Shown here piece after piece: positions 5,951 through 13,404 of a stretch of DNA of 21,415 nucleotides. The notes beneath the pieces were generated by a model. It saw only the letters and a program-made list of their open reading frames with translations. It did no database searches and was not told where the DNA came from. This stretch comes from an uncultured Olegusella sp. (GTDB lineage Bacteria; Actinomycetota; Coriobacteriia; Coriobacteriales; Atopobiaceae). How positions within the stretch are numbered: the first letter of the stretch is position 1; every line of letters starts with the position of its first letter. The stretch spans positions 1-21,415 of the forward strand of contig NZ_CAMXYY010000018.1 in the NCBI RefSeq assembly GCF_947253395.1, in the 5' to 3' direction. The position numbers and the translations under genes are program-made.

Positions 5951-6504
5951 TTGAGGAGAGTTGGACGTCTCCTGAGCTTTCGGACTATCCACTAGCCAAC
6001 GATCTCTTTAGTGCTTGTCGAGCGGCAGCGCTGGATGCCGATAGGATCGCCCGCACACTTGCACGCATGGAATCATGCGAAGGTGTGCAGGGACAGAGCT
6101 ACGATAGCTCGGGACACTCGGGGCACAGATGCGACCCTCATGCAGCCACTGACGCGCGCATGGCATACGAGACTCGTATCGCCAAGCGTCAGCAGTGGGA
6201 CTACCAGCTCATTGATTTGGTAAGTGCTTTGGCTTATGGCAAATCGTTTACAGGATCGAGTGGTATCGCCGCTCTGGATATTGCAGCTCTGGCTAAAGGC
6301 AAGAAAGGCAAGAGGGGTGATGGCACAGCTTACGCCGATGTTATTTGGTGGCGCTGTTGTGCGGCAGCATCGTGGGATGAGGTGGCGCACTGGTGTGGCA
6401 AAAGTCGGCGCTGGTGCGTGGATGCCTATACAGACGCGTGTCGGGTGGTTGATTTATACGGGGCAAAGCGAGTGCTTGAAGGTGTTAGGTTGTCAGAAGG
6501 TTAG
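5947..6504 (+). CDS. Probable HTH late-gene regulator (RinA/ArpU or sigma-like)
   Basis: The 185-residue protein has a helical N-terminal half with an A/R-rich segment (AALDADRIARTLARME) and a C-terminal HTH-like segment at about 129-171 (VIWWRCCAAASWDEVAHWCG, then KSRRWCVDAYTDACRVVDLYG). That layout resembles sigma-70 region 4 and RinA/ArpU-type late regulators. Its position, last before a gene-free segment and the HNH/terminase genes, is the usual place for such a regulator. If so it would activate transcription of the packaging and structural genes, perhaps through sites in 6505-6818. The family call rests on pattern and position, not on a close match. Confidence 0.5.
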   Translation: MIEESWTSPELSDYPLANDLFSACRAAALDADRIARTLARMESCEGVQGQSYDSSGHSGHRCDPHAATDARMAYETRIAKRQQWDYQLIDLVSALAYGKSFTGSSGIAALDIAALAKGKKGKRGDGTAYADVIWWRCCAAASWDEVAHWCGKSRRWCVDAYTDACRVVDLYGAKRVLEGVRLSEG

Positions 6505-6564
6505 GGGCTTTACCTTACATTCACAATTCAAACACATATCTGTACGGCTGTTTATCTTGTGTTT

Positions 6565-6609
6565 TGCACGACCCTGCACTACTCTGCACGGTCGTGCACT
6601 CTTCTGCAT
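6565..6609. repeat. Five TGCAC elements at exact 10-bp spacing
   Basis: TGCAC occurs at 6565, 6575, 6585 and 6595, and TGCAT at 6605, all in the same orientation one helical turn apart. The spacers are mostly pyrimidine. TGCACGACC (6565-6573) and GGTCGTGCA (6590-6598) also form a 9-bp inverted repeat. Phased short direct repeats are typical of integrase arm sites, small-terminase sites and regulator arrays. Confidence 0.75.
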
Positions 6610-6721
6610 TCAAAAAGCTGCTATGTTGATAGCGTTGAATTTGTATGCGAGTGTACACGCACTAATTGCAGCTCGCATCGTGAAGCGTTACTAATCACTC
6701 AAAAACTGAATGATTTATGAC

Positions 6722-6744
6722 CTAGATATCGCAAAGCTATCTAG
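6722..6744. repeat. CTAGATA-N9-TATCTAG palindrome, possible attP core or operator
   Basis: CTAGATA (6722-6728) and TATCTAG (6738-6744) are 7-bp inverted copies around 9 bases (TCGCAAAGC). Inverted core sites around a short overlap are how tyrosine recombinases bind their crossover site, and the phased array 113 bases upstream could supply arm sites. It could equally be an operator for the late genes. Confidence 0.4.
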
Positions 6745-6818
6745 CGTGCCGAATACGGGCATCACAGCTCCTGTAACAGTATTTATGCAGATAAACATGT
6801 ATAAAGAGTTGGTTCGAT

Positions 6819-7157
6819 ATGGGAAGTAATATCCGTTCGAAAGACGGCAACGCCCGTCGTAAAGCTGTTGCATGGCTCAAGTCACAGCGGAGGGACTGTT
6901 GGATCTGCGAAGCGTTCGGTCGTCCTGCAGAGATTGATTACTCATTACCAGGCGGTCACCCATTGTCATTTGAATGTGATGAGCTTATCCCAGTCAGTAA
7001 AGGCGGGAGTCCAACTGAGCGTAGTAACCTCGGTGCAGCACATCGCAGGTGTAACCAATGGCGGAGCAATCGTAGCGTTGAAGAGGTCTTGCGTATAGCT
7101 CGCAATGAGTCCTCAAAAGCACAGCGAACCATTGTAAGTAGCAAGAAGTGGCTCTAG
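6819..7157 (+). CDS. HNH endonuclease of the packaging module
   Basis: The 112-residue product has an HNH fold signature: C27-x2-C30 and H75-x2-C78-N bind zinc, with the motif residues E52-x-D54-E55 in ECDELIPVSKGG and N70 between. The usual DH pair is replaced by DE, a variant common among phage HNH proteins next to terminase. Such proteins assist terminase in cutting DNA at cos ends or in packaging. ATG at 6819 has only a weak ribosome site (AAAGAG about ten bases upstream). The gene begins the late block right after the gene-free segment, and its stop codon lies inside the outer stem of the structure at 7150-7260. Confidence 0.87.
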   Translation: MGSNIRSKDGNARRKAVAWLKSQRRDCWICEAFGRPAEIDYSLPGGHPLSFECDELIPVSKGGSPTERSNLGAAHRRCNQWRSNRSVEEVLRIARNESSKAQRTIVSSKKWL

Positions 7158-7260
7158 ATACAGTCCTCTTACCTGCGAAAATGTGAAAGAAAAATGAAGC
7201 CGGGGGCAATCCCCTCCCGCCTGCTCCACAGGCGACCCCGGCGGCCTAGAGCCTTTTTTT
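7150..7260 (+). terminator. Nested RNA structure ending in a U-run
   Basis: Three nested stems precede a T7 run (7254-7260): outer GGCTCTAG/CTAGAGCC (7150-7157 with 7246-7253), middle GCCGGGG/CCCCGGC (7199-7205 with 7236-7242) and inner GCCTG/CAGGC (7219-7223 with 7229-7233). A GGGG-CAAT-CCCC hairpin competes. The outer stem directly before the U-run makes a long-range terminator or attenuator plausible, placed between the HNH and small terminase genes. The size is unusual for a simple terminator. Confidence 0.55.
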
Positions 7261-7298
7261 CAAACGGGATTTAAAAACTGTCTAAGGTAGGGCGTTAT

Positions 7299-7739
7299 AT
7301 GGGCAAAGTTAAGCCTATTTCTCAGGTCGAAAAAGACTTTGTCCGCAATAACTATCCTGCTAAGTCTATTTCAGAGATAGCGCGGTCTTTAGGCAGGTCA
7401 AGGAGTTGCGTCTACAAAATTATTAAAACTGAAAAGCTCGCAGAAAAACACTGCGAGTCAGCAGGAGAGCTTATCCGCGGGCCTTGGGGAAAAAGTGTTC
7501 AAGATAGGCGCGATTTTGTGAACGATTCACGTCCAAGTGACATCCAGCGTCTGCATGAGTTGCGCGATCTCCTTCAGGAGGCACTAAAAGAAGCAGGTCC
7601 TCGAGAGATGGCGGCAATCGCTCGCGAGTATCGCGCCACGATCGAAGTAATTCAGAGGATAGAAGGGGAGGAGGCAAGTGACGCAGAAGACGGCCTTAAT
7701 GCGCTCGCTGCCGCAATCACTCAAAAGATGTCCTCCTAG
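7299..7739 (+). CDS. terS: Terminase small subunit
   Basis: The 146-residue protein has an N-terminal HTH (about 10-45; KSISEIARSLGRSRSCVYKI) followed by a helical region with an acidic C-terminus, as in phage small terminases that bind the packaging site and form a ring with the large subunit. GTAGGG lies before the ATG. Its last 62 bases overlap the large terminase start in another frame, and an AGGGGAGGAGG site inside this gene serves that start. The overlap and gene order HNH, small, large, portal support the identity. Confidence 0.83.
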   Translation: MGKVKPISQVEKDFVRNNYPAKSISEIARSLGRSRSCVYKIIKTEKLAEKHCESAGELIRGPWGKSVQDRRDFVNDSRPSDIQRLHELRDLLQEALKEAGPREMAAIAREYRATIEVIQRIEGEEASDAEDGLNALAAAITQKMSS

Positions 7740-9171
7740 ATATTGGGTAGTGCAGCAAGGAGCGAAGGGCAATCTTGTCCAGGAAGTTGTTGCCTTTGCA
7801 AAAAAGACTCCTTACAAGAGCTTGGGATGGCAGTCAGGAGTCATTGAAGCATGGTCAAGTTTTGATGAGCAGGGAAAGTGGATACATCACCGTGCAGGGG
7901 CATCGGTTCCCCGGCAGGCAGGTAAGTCAGTCGTTGCAATTATTTGGGTTTTGTTCCTGGCGGTGATGCTTGGCTATAAAGTGCTCTGGACTGATCATAA
8001 CTACTCAACGACCTGCGAAATGATTGCACGGTTTAGAGCTATTTTGGGACGCAGACCTCATGATGGTAAGGGGGTTGCATGCTTTAATCGCCAAGTTATG
8101 GCCACAAACTCAAAGACAGCGCAGGAAGCCTTTGAGCTAAAGAGTGGCGGAGTTATTGCATTTTCTACGCGCACTGATTCGGCTGCTTTGGGGTATTCCT
8201 TTGATATCATCGTCCTGGATGAGGCACAAGAGCTTATGCCCTCTCATCTGCAGGCAATTCTTCCGACAACTTCATCAGGCGCAAAGAAAAACGCGCAATT
8301 TATTTATCTTGGAACACCTACTCGCGCTGGGAGCAGAGCACCCAATTTTACCGAAATGAGGGATGAAGCTTTAAGTGATGAATGCGGAGATGACCTGTGT
8401 TGGGTCGAGTGGGGCGTTGATGAGGTGGGAGACGTGCTGGACACCTCTCGTCTCGCAGAGGTAAATCCGTCATATGTTGAGGGTAGAGCAGACGAGTCGG
8501 CAATTATTGCAGGCATTCGTGCATTTAAATCGGACATCTTAGCAGCAGCACAAGAGTATTACGGCTACTGGCTACCCAGAAAAAAGGCTAACTATATCTT
8601 TGACCGTGAGACATGGATGGCATGTGGGACGTCAAAAGCGCCTGCAGGGGATGCAGATGCCTTTGGTGTCAAGTTTTCTCCTGATGGATCTACAGTCTCT
8701 GTTGCTGTTGCCAAAAAGATGGGGGATGTAACCCACATTGAGCTTGTGTATGTGCGAAATACGGCATCTGGAATGGGCTGGCTTGCAGATGCAATCGTGG
8801 CAACCGCGGGCAAAGCAGTTTTTTGGCTTGATGGCAGGTCAGGTGCGGATGCGCTGTATGACCGTGTGGCTGATCTAGTGCCCGAAGGAAGCGTGGGAAT
8901 TGCAAAGACAGGCGAAGCAATTTCTGCATCTTCAGGGCTTTTGGATGCTGTGCGCGAGCGCAGTATCACGTGGTATCAGCCTGAAGGCACTGATGGTGAT
9001 GATCGCCTGAGCGAAAGCGCGCTTACTGCCGTGAAGCGAAAAATTGGCAGTAACGGTGGATGGGGTTTTGACGGTGATGATTCAACGCCTATTGAGGCTG
9101 CAGCTTTAGCACTTTGGGCAGCACGAAACAAGACGCAAGAAGAATACTCCGAGATGGAGGTCTATTACTAA
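7678..9171 (+). CDS. terL: Terminase large subunit
   Basis: The 497-residue protein has the ATPase and nuclease parts of phage packaging motors. Walker A is SVPRQAGKSV (76-85), Walker B IIVLDEAQEL (177-186), and a coupling motif appears in QFIYLGTPTRAGS (207-219). The C-terminal nuclease region includes FGVKFSPDGS (329-338) and FWLDGRSGADAL (382-393) with candidate metal-binding acids D337 and D385. It cuts concatemeric DNA and pumps it through the portal. GTG at 7678 is preferred because a strong GGGGAGGAGG site lies just upstream; an in-frame ATG at 7699 is a less likely alternative. The stop overlaps the portal ATG (TAATG). Confidence 0.95.
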   Translation: MTQKTALMRSLPQSLKRCPPRYWVVQQGAKGNLVQEVVAFAKKTPYKSLGWQSGVIEAWSSFDEQGKWIHHRAGASVPRQAGKSVVAIIWVLFLAVMLGYKVLWTDHNYSTTCEMIARFRAILGRRPHDGKGVACFNRQVMATNSKTAQEAFELKSGGVIAFSTRTDSAALGYSFDIIVLDEAQELMPSHLQAILPTTSSGAKKNAQFIYLGTPTRAGSRAPNFTEMRDEALSDECGDDLCWVEWGVDEVGDVLDTSRLAEVNPSYVEGRADESAIIAGIRAFKSDILAAAQEYYGYWLPRKKANYIFDRETWMACGTSKAPAGDADAFGVKFSPDGSTVSVAVAKKMGDVTHIELVYVRNTASGMGWLADAIVATAGKAVFWLDGRSGADALYDRVADLVPEGSVGIAKTGEAISASSGLLDAVRERSITWYQPEGTDGDDRLSESALTAVKRKIGSNGGWGFDGDDSTPIEAAALALWAARNKTQEEYSEMEVYY

Positions 9172-10628
9172 TGACAAGAATTAGTGAAGAGGTGGCACGT
9201 GCAGAGGGGCTTAGGGAGCAGGATGTCCTCGTTGTGCGTGAGCTCGTCGAAGAGTGGCGCCGCCATCATCCTCGTAATATCTTGCGCGACGAATATTATC
9301 TCAGCCACCGCTCTACCAAAGACCTAGGTGTGTCCGTCTCAAAGCAGATTGCAAAAAAGCTTAATCCTCATGTGGACTGGGCTGCAAAATGTGTTGACTG
9401 GTGGGCTGATCGTGTGCAGTTCGAAGGCATCACTATGGATAGCGATGATGCCACCGAGGCAATGGAAGCGGCGCTTGATGCCAACGATATGAAAAATACC
9501 GTGCATAAGGCAGTTTCTTCTGCACTGCGCCATTCTTGCTCTTTTTTGACGGTAACGCGCGGGGATATTGATGCGGGTGAACCTTCAACGGTGGTTAGCG
9601 CTTATCCTTTGACGGCTTCGTCTGCACTTTGGGATGACGCAAAGAAACGCATCCGAGCTGGTCTTGTTCTCGTGGCTTCTGCGCGACGCACTCCACGTGG
9701 GCAAAAGGTTCCCGTGTTGTTTTACGTTTTTACAGACACCGATTGTATTGTGCTGTCTCGAAACTCTGCTTTTGGCGGCTTTAAAGCAACGTATATCCCT
9801 CACAACATGGGGCGTGTTCCCATGGAGCCAATTGCCTATCATGCAACGCTCGGGCGGCCTTTTGGCCGTTCGCGTATCACGCAGACGGTAATGGATCTCG
9901 TTGATGATGCTCAGCGCGAGATGATGAATATGACCGCAGCGGCGTCATTTTCCGCATGGCCACAAAAGTACTTGCTCGGAGCAGACCGCGAAACAGCAAA
10001 AGAGATAGGAGAGCATTCTTTTGGCGCTTTTATAGGATCTCTCTTTGTAGCTACGACTGGAAAAAGTGGACAAAAACCAGAGTTTGGACAGCTTCCCCAG
10101 CTTTCTATGCAACCGCACATTGACTATATGCGCTCGCTGGCATCACAGTTTAGCGGTACTACGGGAGTTCCGCTCTCCTCCCTGGGCGTAGTGAGTGACA
10201 ACCCAAGTTCTGCAGAAGCAATTTATGCAGGCAAAGAAGATGCAGTGGTTGACATTCAGTCTTTTATTGAGGCATGCAAGCATGCGCTCAAGACAATTGC
10301 CGTGATGATTGTTGCAAGTGAAACTGGCGAGACATATGGAAAGACCTTACAAGCGATAGGTACGGTATCGGTCAATTTCCGCAATCCTGCAATGCCAAGT
10401 GTGGTTTCGCAGTCTGATGCCATGGTCAAGCAAATTAGCGCTATTCCTTGGCTTGCAAATTCTGATGTGGTCTTGCGCGAGCTTGGCTACACCGATGAGC
10501 AAATCCGCCAGCTGAGAAGCGATAGGCGTAGAGCCCAGGCGGTGCAGGGAGGAAACTCCATCTTAGGCTTGGAGGCAGGCGGTGAGGATAAGCCAGGCAG
10601 CTCAGGCGAAATACAGGCGCAATCTTAA
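9171..10628 (+). CDS. Portal protein (SPP1 gp6-like)
   Basis: The 485-residue product matches SPP1 gp6-type portals: a helical clip/wing start, DWAAKCVDWWADRVQFEGI near residues 62-82, the PFGRSRITQTVMDLVDDAQR segment, and the SGTTGVPLSSLGVVSDNPSS region followed by the long stem-like helices. Portals form the 12-fold ring through which DNA enters and leaves the head. ATG at 9171 is chosen because it overlaps the terminase stop and GGAGG (9156-9160) precedes it; an earlier in-frame ATG would lie inside terminase. Its last 47 bases overlap the next gene. Confidence 0.92.
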   Translation: MTRISEEVARAEGLREQDVLVVRELVEEWRRHHPRNILRDEYYLSHRSTKDLGVSVSKQIAKKLNPHVDWAAKCVDWWADRVQFEGITMDSDDATEAMEAALDANDMKNTVHKAVSSALRHSCSFLTVTRGDIDAGEPSTVVSAYPLTASSALWDDAKKRIRAGLVLVASARRTPRGQKVPVLFYVFTDTDCIVLSRNSAFGGFKATYIPHNMGRVPMEPIAYHATLGRPFGRSRITQTVMDLVDDAQREMMNMTAAASFSAWPQKYLLGADRETAKEIGEHSFGAFIGSLFVATTGKSGQKPEFGQLPQLSMQPHIDYMRSLASQFSGTTGVPLSSLGVVSDNPSSAEAIYAGKEDAVVDIQSFIEACKHALKTIAVMIVASETGETYGKTLQAIGTVSVNFRNPAMPSVVSQSDAMVKQISAIPWLANSDVVLRELGYTDEQIRQLRSDRRRAQAVQGGNSILGLEAGGEDKPGSSGEIQAQS

Positions 10629-11841
10629 GACACATCAGTCAAATGCGGAAAAATATGTACGCAATAGATTACGTAGAGAAGCTCAAAATTTAGCAGTTTC
10701 AGACGCTAGGGAAAAGGCAATAGAGATTCTTAAAGATTCTCTATCGATCTACGGGGACAGAGCTCAGGCGCTTTCTGCGCAGTTATTTGATGAAGTATGT
10801 GAAGCAGAAGGTATAGATGCAGCATCCGAGATGTTCGACGGTGTCATTGATGAGTCGTTTCTTGAGGACAAGATTCGCTATTATGCCAAGTACCTTGCGG
10901 GTGACGAGCCGGATGCCCAATCTTTTGGGGATATGTGTTCTCAACTTGCCTCTTACTACGTTCTCCGAAGCGCCTATGAGAACACGGTGCGAAATTGCGA
11001 CAAGAGTAACGTCAGTTATGCTCGTATCCCCGGTGGTGGTGAGACTTGTAACTTCTGCATGATGCTTGCTGGTAGTGGTGCCACATACAAATCAGAGCAG
11101 ACTGCAATCGGTTCGCATGGGGTTCATGCACACTGCGATTGTGTAGTGATGCCGGCTAAGAAAGGTAGTACGGTAATCGACGGATATGACGCCTATGTGT
11201 GCAAGATGCTCTATCAAAAGTTCGAAGAGATAGACGGCTATGACATGCCCGCAGCCCAGAAGGATGCCATAAAGACCGCATGGTCGAGTGCGTATACGAA
11301 GGCTGACCACCCTGGACTCGTTGCAAATCAAAAGGAAGTCGCAGATACATATGAGCGGGGAATAGAATCTGCGATGAAAGCGTTTAAGAAGAACAAGACG
11401 GTCGAAAATTATAACGCTACAGTAAATCGTTTCCTCGGGGAGCTTGGGAATGCCTATGGGTGCAAGATGTCTGGAATGACGGAGATTGCAAAGAGCGGAA
11501 ATGCGATAGGTGCCTCGCCAAACGGAAGCGAGATATGGACAACATTAAATAAACACGGAGAGGACAGCAGGTTTATATGTGCTATTTCAAGTGTCAGGCG
11601 TCCCGACGTCCTTATCGATGGGAGACCATTTGAGATAAAAACACCAACATCGGTGGAGAAGTTTCCAAAAAGAATGAAGTCTGCATCAGGACAATTTGTT
11701 GAATACCCAGGCTCTCCGAAATCTATTCTTGTTGATGTAAGTCTGTCACCTCAACACGAATCGGAATACATGAGAATTGGTGAGGGCTTCGTAAAGAGCG
11801 GTACGGTTGATGCGTTCGAAGTAATCCACAGAAAGCATTAG
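10582..11841 (+). CDS. MuF/VG15-like minor head protein with C-terminal nuclease-toxin domain
   Basis: The 419-residue protein begins at GTG 10582, after GGAGG (10571-10575), inside the portal gene. Residues 1-~195 resemble VG15/MuF minor head proteins, including a metal-like cluster C156-x2-C159 and HAHCDC (182-187). After a helical linker, residues ~290-419 look like a CdiA-type tRNase of the PD-(D/E)xK fold: RRPDVLIDGRPFEIKTPT supplies D342, E351 and K353. This fits the MuF polymorphic toxins of temperate phages, in which a head protein carries a toxin. By hand count 10 of 23 Ile codons are ATA (portal 4 of 24), and 6 of 7 Arg codons in the toxin part are AGA/AGG, suggesting separate acquisition. 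No immunity gene follows. Toxin activity is inferred. Confidence 0.8.
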   Translation: MRISQAAQAKYRRNLKTHQSNAEKYVRNRLRREAQNLAVSDAREKAIEILKDSLSIYGDRAQALSAQLFDEVCEAEGIDAASEMFDGVIDESFLEDKIRYYAKYLAGDEPDAQSFGDMCSQLASYYVLRSAYENTVRNCDKSNVSYARIPGGGETCNFCMMLAGSGATYKSEQTAIGSHGVHAHCDCVVMPAKKGSTVIDGYDAYVCKMLYQKFEEIDGYDMPAAQKDAIKTAWSSAYTKADHPGLVANQKEVADTYERGIESAMKAFKKNKTVENYNATVNRFLGELGNAYGCKMSGMTEIAKSGNAIGASPNGSEIWTTLNKHGEDSRFICAISSVRRPDVLIDGRPFEIKTPTSVEKFPKRMKSASGQFVEYPGSPKSILVDVSLSPQHESEYMRIGEGFVKSGTVDAFEVIHRKH

Positions 11842-11886
11842 CGACGCCCGGTGCCCCGACTTCTCGCCCGGGTCGCTGCGTCGCTA
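11839..11886 (+). repeat. Strong GC-rich hairpin at the end of the MuF-toxin gene
   Basis: TAGCGACGC (11839-11847) pairs with GCGTCGCTA (11878-11886), starting at the stop codon itself. A competing fold pairs AGCGAC and CCGG (11840-11845, 11848-11851) with CCGG and GTCGCT (11868-11871, 11872-11877), because GTCGCT is present twice. No T-run follows, so it is probably a mRNA-stabilising or pausing hairpin, or the edge of a past insertion. Confidence 0.5.
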
Positions 11887-11967
11887 CTTTGAATATACCA
11901 CATTTCAATTGATTATTTTCATTCCTCGACCTAAGTACGTCGTAAAACTGCTCACTTTTGGAATTTT

Positions 11968-11994
11968 GCCCTCGCCGCATGGTGGGGGCTTTTT
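11968..11994 (+). terminator. Terminator or attenuator before the scaffold gene
   Basis: GCCCTCGCC (11968-11976) pairs with GGTGGGGGC (11981-11989) around a GCAT loop, with two G-T pairs, and is followed by T5 (11990-11994). This is the form of an intrinsic terminator lying inside the late operon, between the MuF-toxin gene and scaffold. It could lower expression of the upstream genes relative to scaffold and capsid, or be leaky. The bases 11842-12061 hold no convincing gene. Confidence 0.68.
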
Positions 11995-12061
11995 CATGCC
12001 GACAAATCCCGCACGGGAGGAGCGGCACTATGTCCCTGCACAGGGAGAAATGGAGTCAAAC

Positions 12062-12496
12062 ATGGCTGACGAAAATCTCGACCCTATGGATCCTGAGGGT
12101 GAAGGCCTTAAGAATGAGCCGGATTGGAAAGCTCTTGCTCGCAAATGGGAAAATCGAGCAAAGGAAAATTCTGAGAAAGCAAAGGCTTTTGATGAGAGTC
12201 AAGCGAAGCTTACTGAGCTTGAAGAGCGTGCACAAAAGGCAGAAGAAGAGCTTGCTAGCGCTCAGGCAAAGGCTACGCGGTCTGCACTGCTTAGCAAAAT
12301 AGCCTCTGAAACAGGTATTCCTGCAGAGTTTTTGCAAGGTGAGACCGAAGAGGATATCAGAAAGTTTGCCAAAGTAATGTCTGATTGGTATAAGCCAGTA
12401 GCTCCTAAAGTAAGCAATCCAGGCAAGTTCGACTCGAACACTGATGAGTTTGTTGCTGCAAAGCAAAAGCTCGCACGAGACGTTTTTGGCAATTAG
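12062..12496 (+). CDS. Scaffold protein
   Basis: The 144-residue product is highly charged, with a long coiled coil at about residues 19-85 (WKALARKWENRAKENSEKAK, then ELEERAQKAEEELASAQAKA) and a small basic C-terminus, as expected of an internal capsid scaffold. It lies directly before the major capsid gene. ATG at 12062 is chosen for GGAG (12052-12055) six bases upstream. In-frame ATGs at 12050 and 11996 are alternatives; the first has its ribosome site too close and the second starts right after the terminator hairpin. Scaffolds guide head assembly and are then removed. Confidence 0.82.
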   Translation: MADENLDPMDPEGEGLKNEPDWKALARKWENRAKENSEKAKAFDESQAKLTELEERAQKAEEELASAQAKATRSALLSKIASETGIPAEFLQGETEEDIRKFAKVMSDWYKPVAPKVSNPGKFDSNTDEFVAAKQKLARDVFGN

Positions 12497-12522
12497 TACA
12501 TCTATAACGTTTGGAGAACGAT

Positions 12523-13404
12523 ATGGCACTTATTGATACCACCAAGATTACCCTTCCCAAAGAAGTTGCTCAGGGTATTATTTCAAAGTCCCGCGATACC
12601 TCTGTTATTCAGACCCTCTCTCCGTCCACTCCTATGATGTTTAAGGATATGAGCCATATTCTTTTCACCAAAGAGCCTGAGGCGGAGTTTGTGGGGGAGG
12701 GCAAGGAAAAGGGCAATGCAAATGCAGAGTTTAAGCCTGTACCTGGCACAATCCACAAAGCACAGGTAACCGTACGCTTGACCGATGAGGTTAAGTGGGC
12801 TGATGAGGACTCTCAGCTGGGAATTATCGATGCACTTATCGATGCATCTGCAGCAGCTGTTGGTCGTGCTCTTGACTATGGCATTTTGCATGCAATAAAT
12901 CCTGCAACCGGATCTGTTGTTGATGGAATGACTGCTCTTGTTGCAGGCGCAAATGTGGTAAACGCTACTACAGATGCTTCTGCCGACCTTGATACTCTTG
13001 TTGAAAAGGTCAATGAGAACTTTGAGGTTTCTGGTATTGCTTTGTCTAAGGCATTTGCCAACAGCCTTCGCAAGATTCGTATCAAAAATACGGGTCTTCG
13101 CATGTATCCCGAGATTCCTTTGAACCTCAAGGCTGGCGTGATTGACGGTATTACCGCCGCAACGAGTTCTACGGTCAATGGCAAGCTTGCAACCGCTCCG
13201 ACCAACGTCTTAGCGGTTCTTGGTGACTTTAGTCTCATTAAATGGGGTATTGTGCGTGACCTTGGTCTTGAGATCATCGAGACGGGTGACCCTGACGGCT
13301 TGGGCGATCTTAAGCGTCTCAATCAGATTGCTTATCGTACTGAAGTTGTGTACAGCTGGGCCGTGCTCGACCCCAAGGGCTTCGCCGCTCTTAAGAGCGC
13401 CTAA
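12523..13404 (+). CDS. Major capsid protein (HK97 fold)
   Basis: The 293-residue protein begins at ATG 12523 after TTGGAG. It has features of HK97-type capsid proteins: a short N-arm, an E-loop-like segment (FVGEGKEKGNANAEFKPVPG), the VRLTDEVKWADEDS stretch, and P- and A-domain-like segments toward VYSWAVLDPKGFAALKSA. No long N-terminal delta domain is present, consistent with a separate scaffold gene. The codon use is strongly biased (Ile almost always ATT or ATC), as expected of the most highly expressed phage gene. Its TAA overlaps the next ATG. Confidence 0.92.
   Translation: MALIDTTKITLPKEVAQGIISKSRDTSVIQTLSPSTPMMFKDMSHILFTKEPEAEFVGEGKEKGNANAEFKPVPGTIHKAQVTVRLTDEVKWADEDSQLGIIDALIDASAAAVGRALDYGILHAINPATGSVVDGMTALVAGANVVNATTDASADLDTLVEKVNENFEVSGIALSKAFANSLRKIRIKNTGLRMYPEIPLNLKAGVIDGITAATSSTVNGKLATAPTNVLAVLGDFSLIKWGIVRDLGLEIIETGDPDGLGDLKRLNQIAYRTEVVYSWAVLDPKGFAALKSA

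Larger units (their letters stand above)
6505..6818. other. Gene-free control or attachment segment
   Basis: These 314 bases between the regulator and the HNH gene contain no convincing gene. They hold five TGCA(C/T) elements with exact 10-base spacing, a 9-bp inverted repeat over that array, an ATGCGAG/CTCGCAT inverted repeat, the palindrome CTAGATA-N9-TATCTAG, and AT-rich DNA close to the HNH start. No good -35/-10 pair stood out. The region may carry attP, a cos or pac site, and/or the late promoter. Confidence 0.6.

Noticed and set aside
48..6504. Search for a CI-like repressor or Cro
   Set aside because: None of the small HTH-bearing frames has a repressor layout; the lysogeny control genes probably lie left of the cut end.
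11723..12028. 101-codon minus-strand frame considered as an immunity gene
   Set aside because: It is antisense to the toxin-coding end, crosses both hairpins, has no good ribosome site and shows no recognisable domain.
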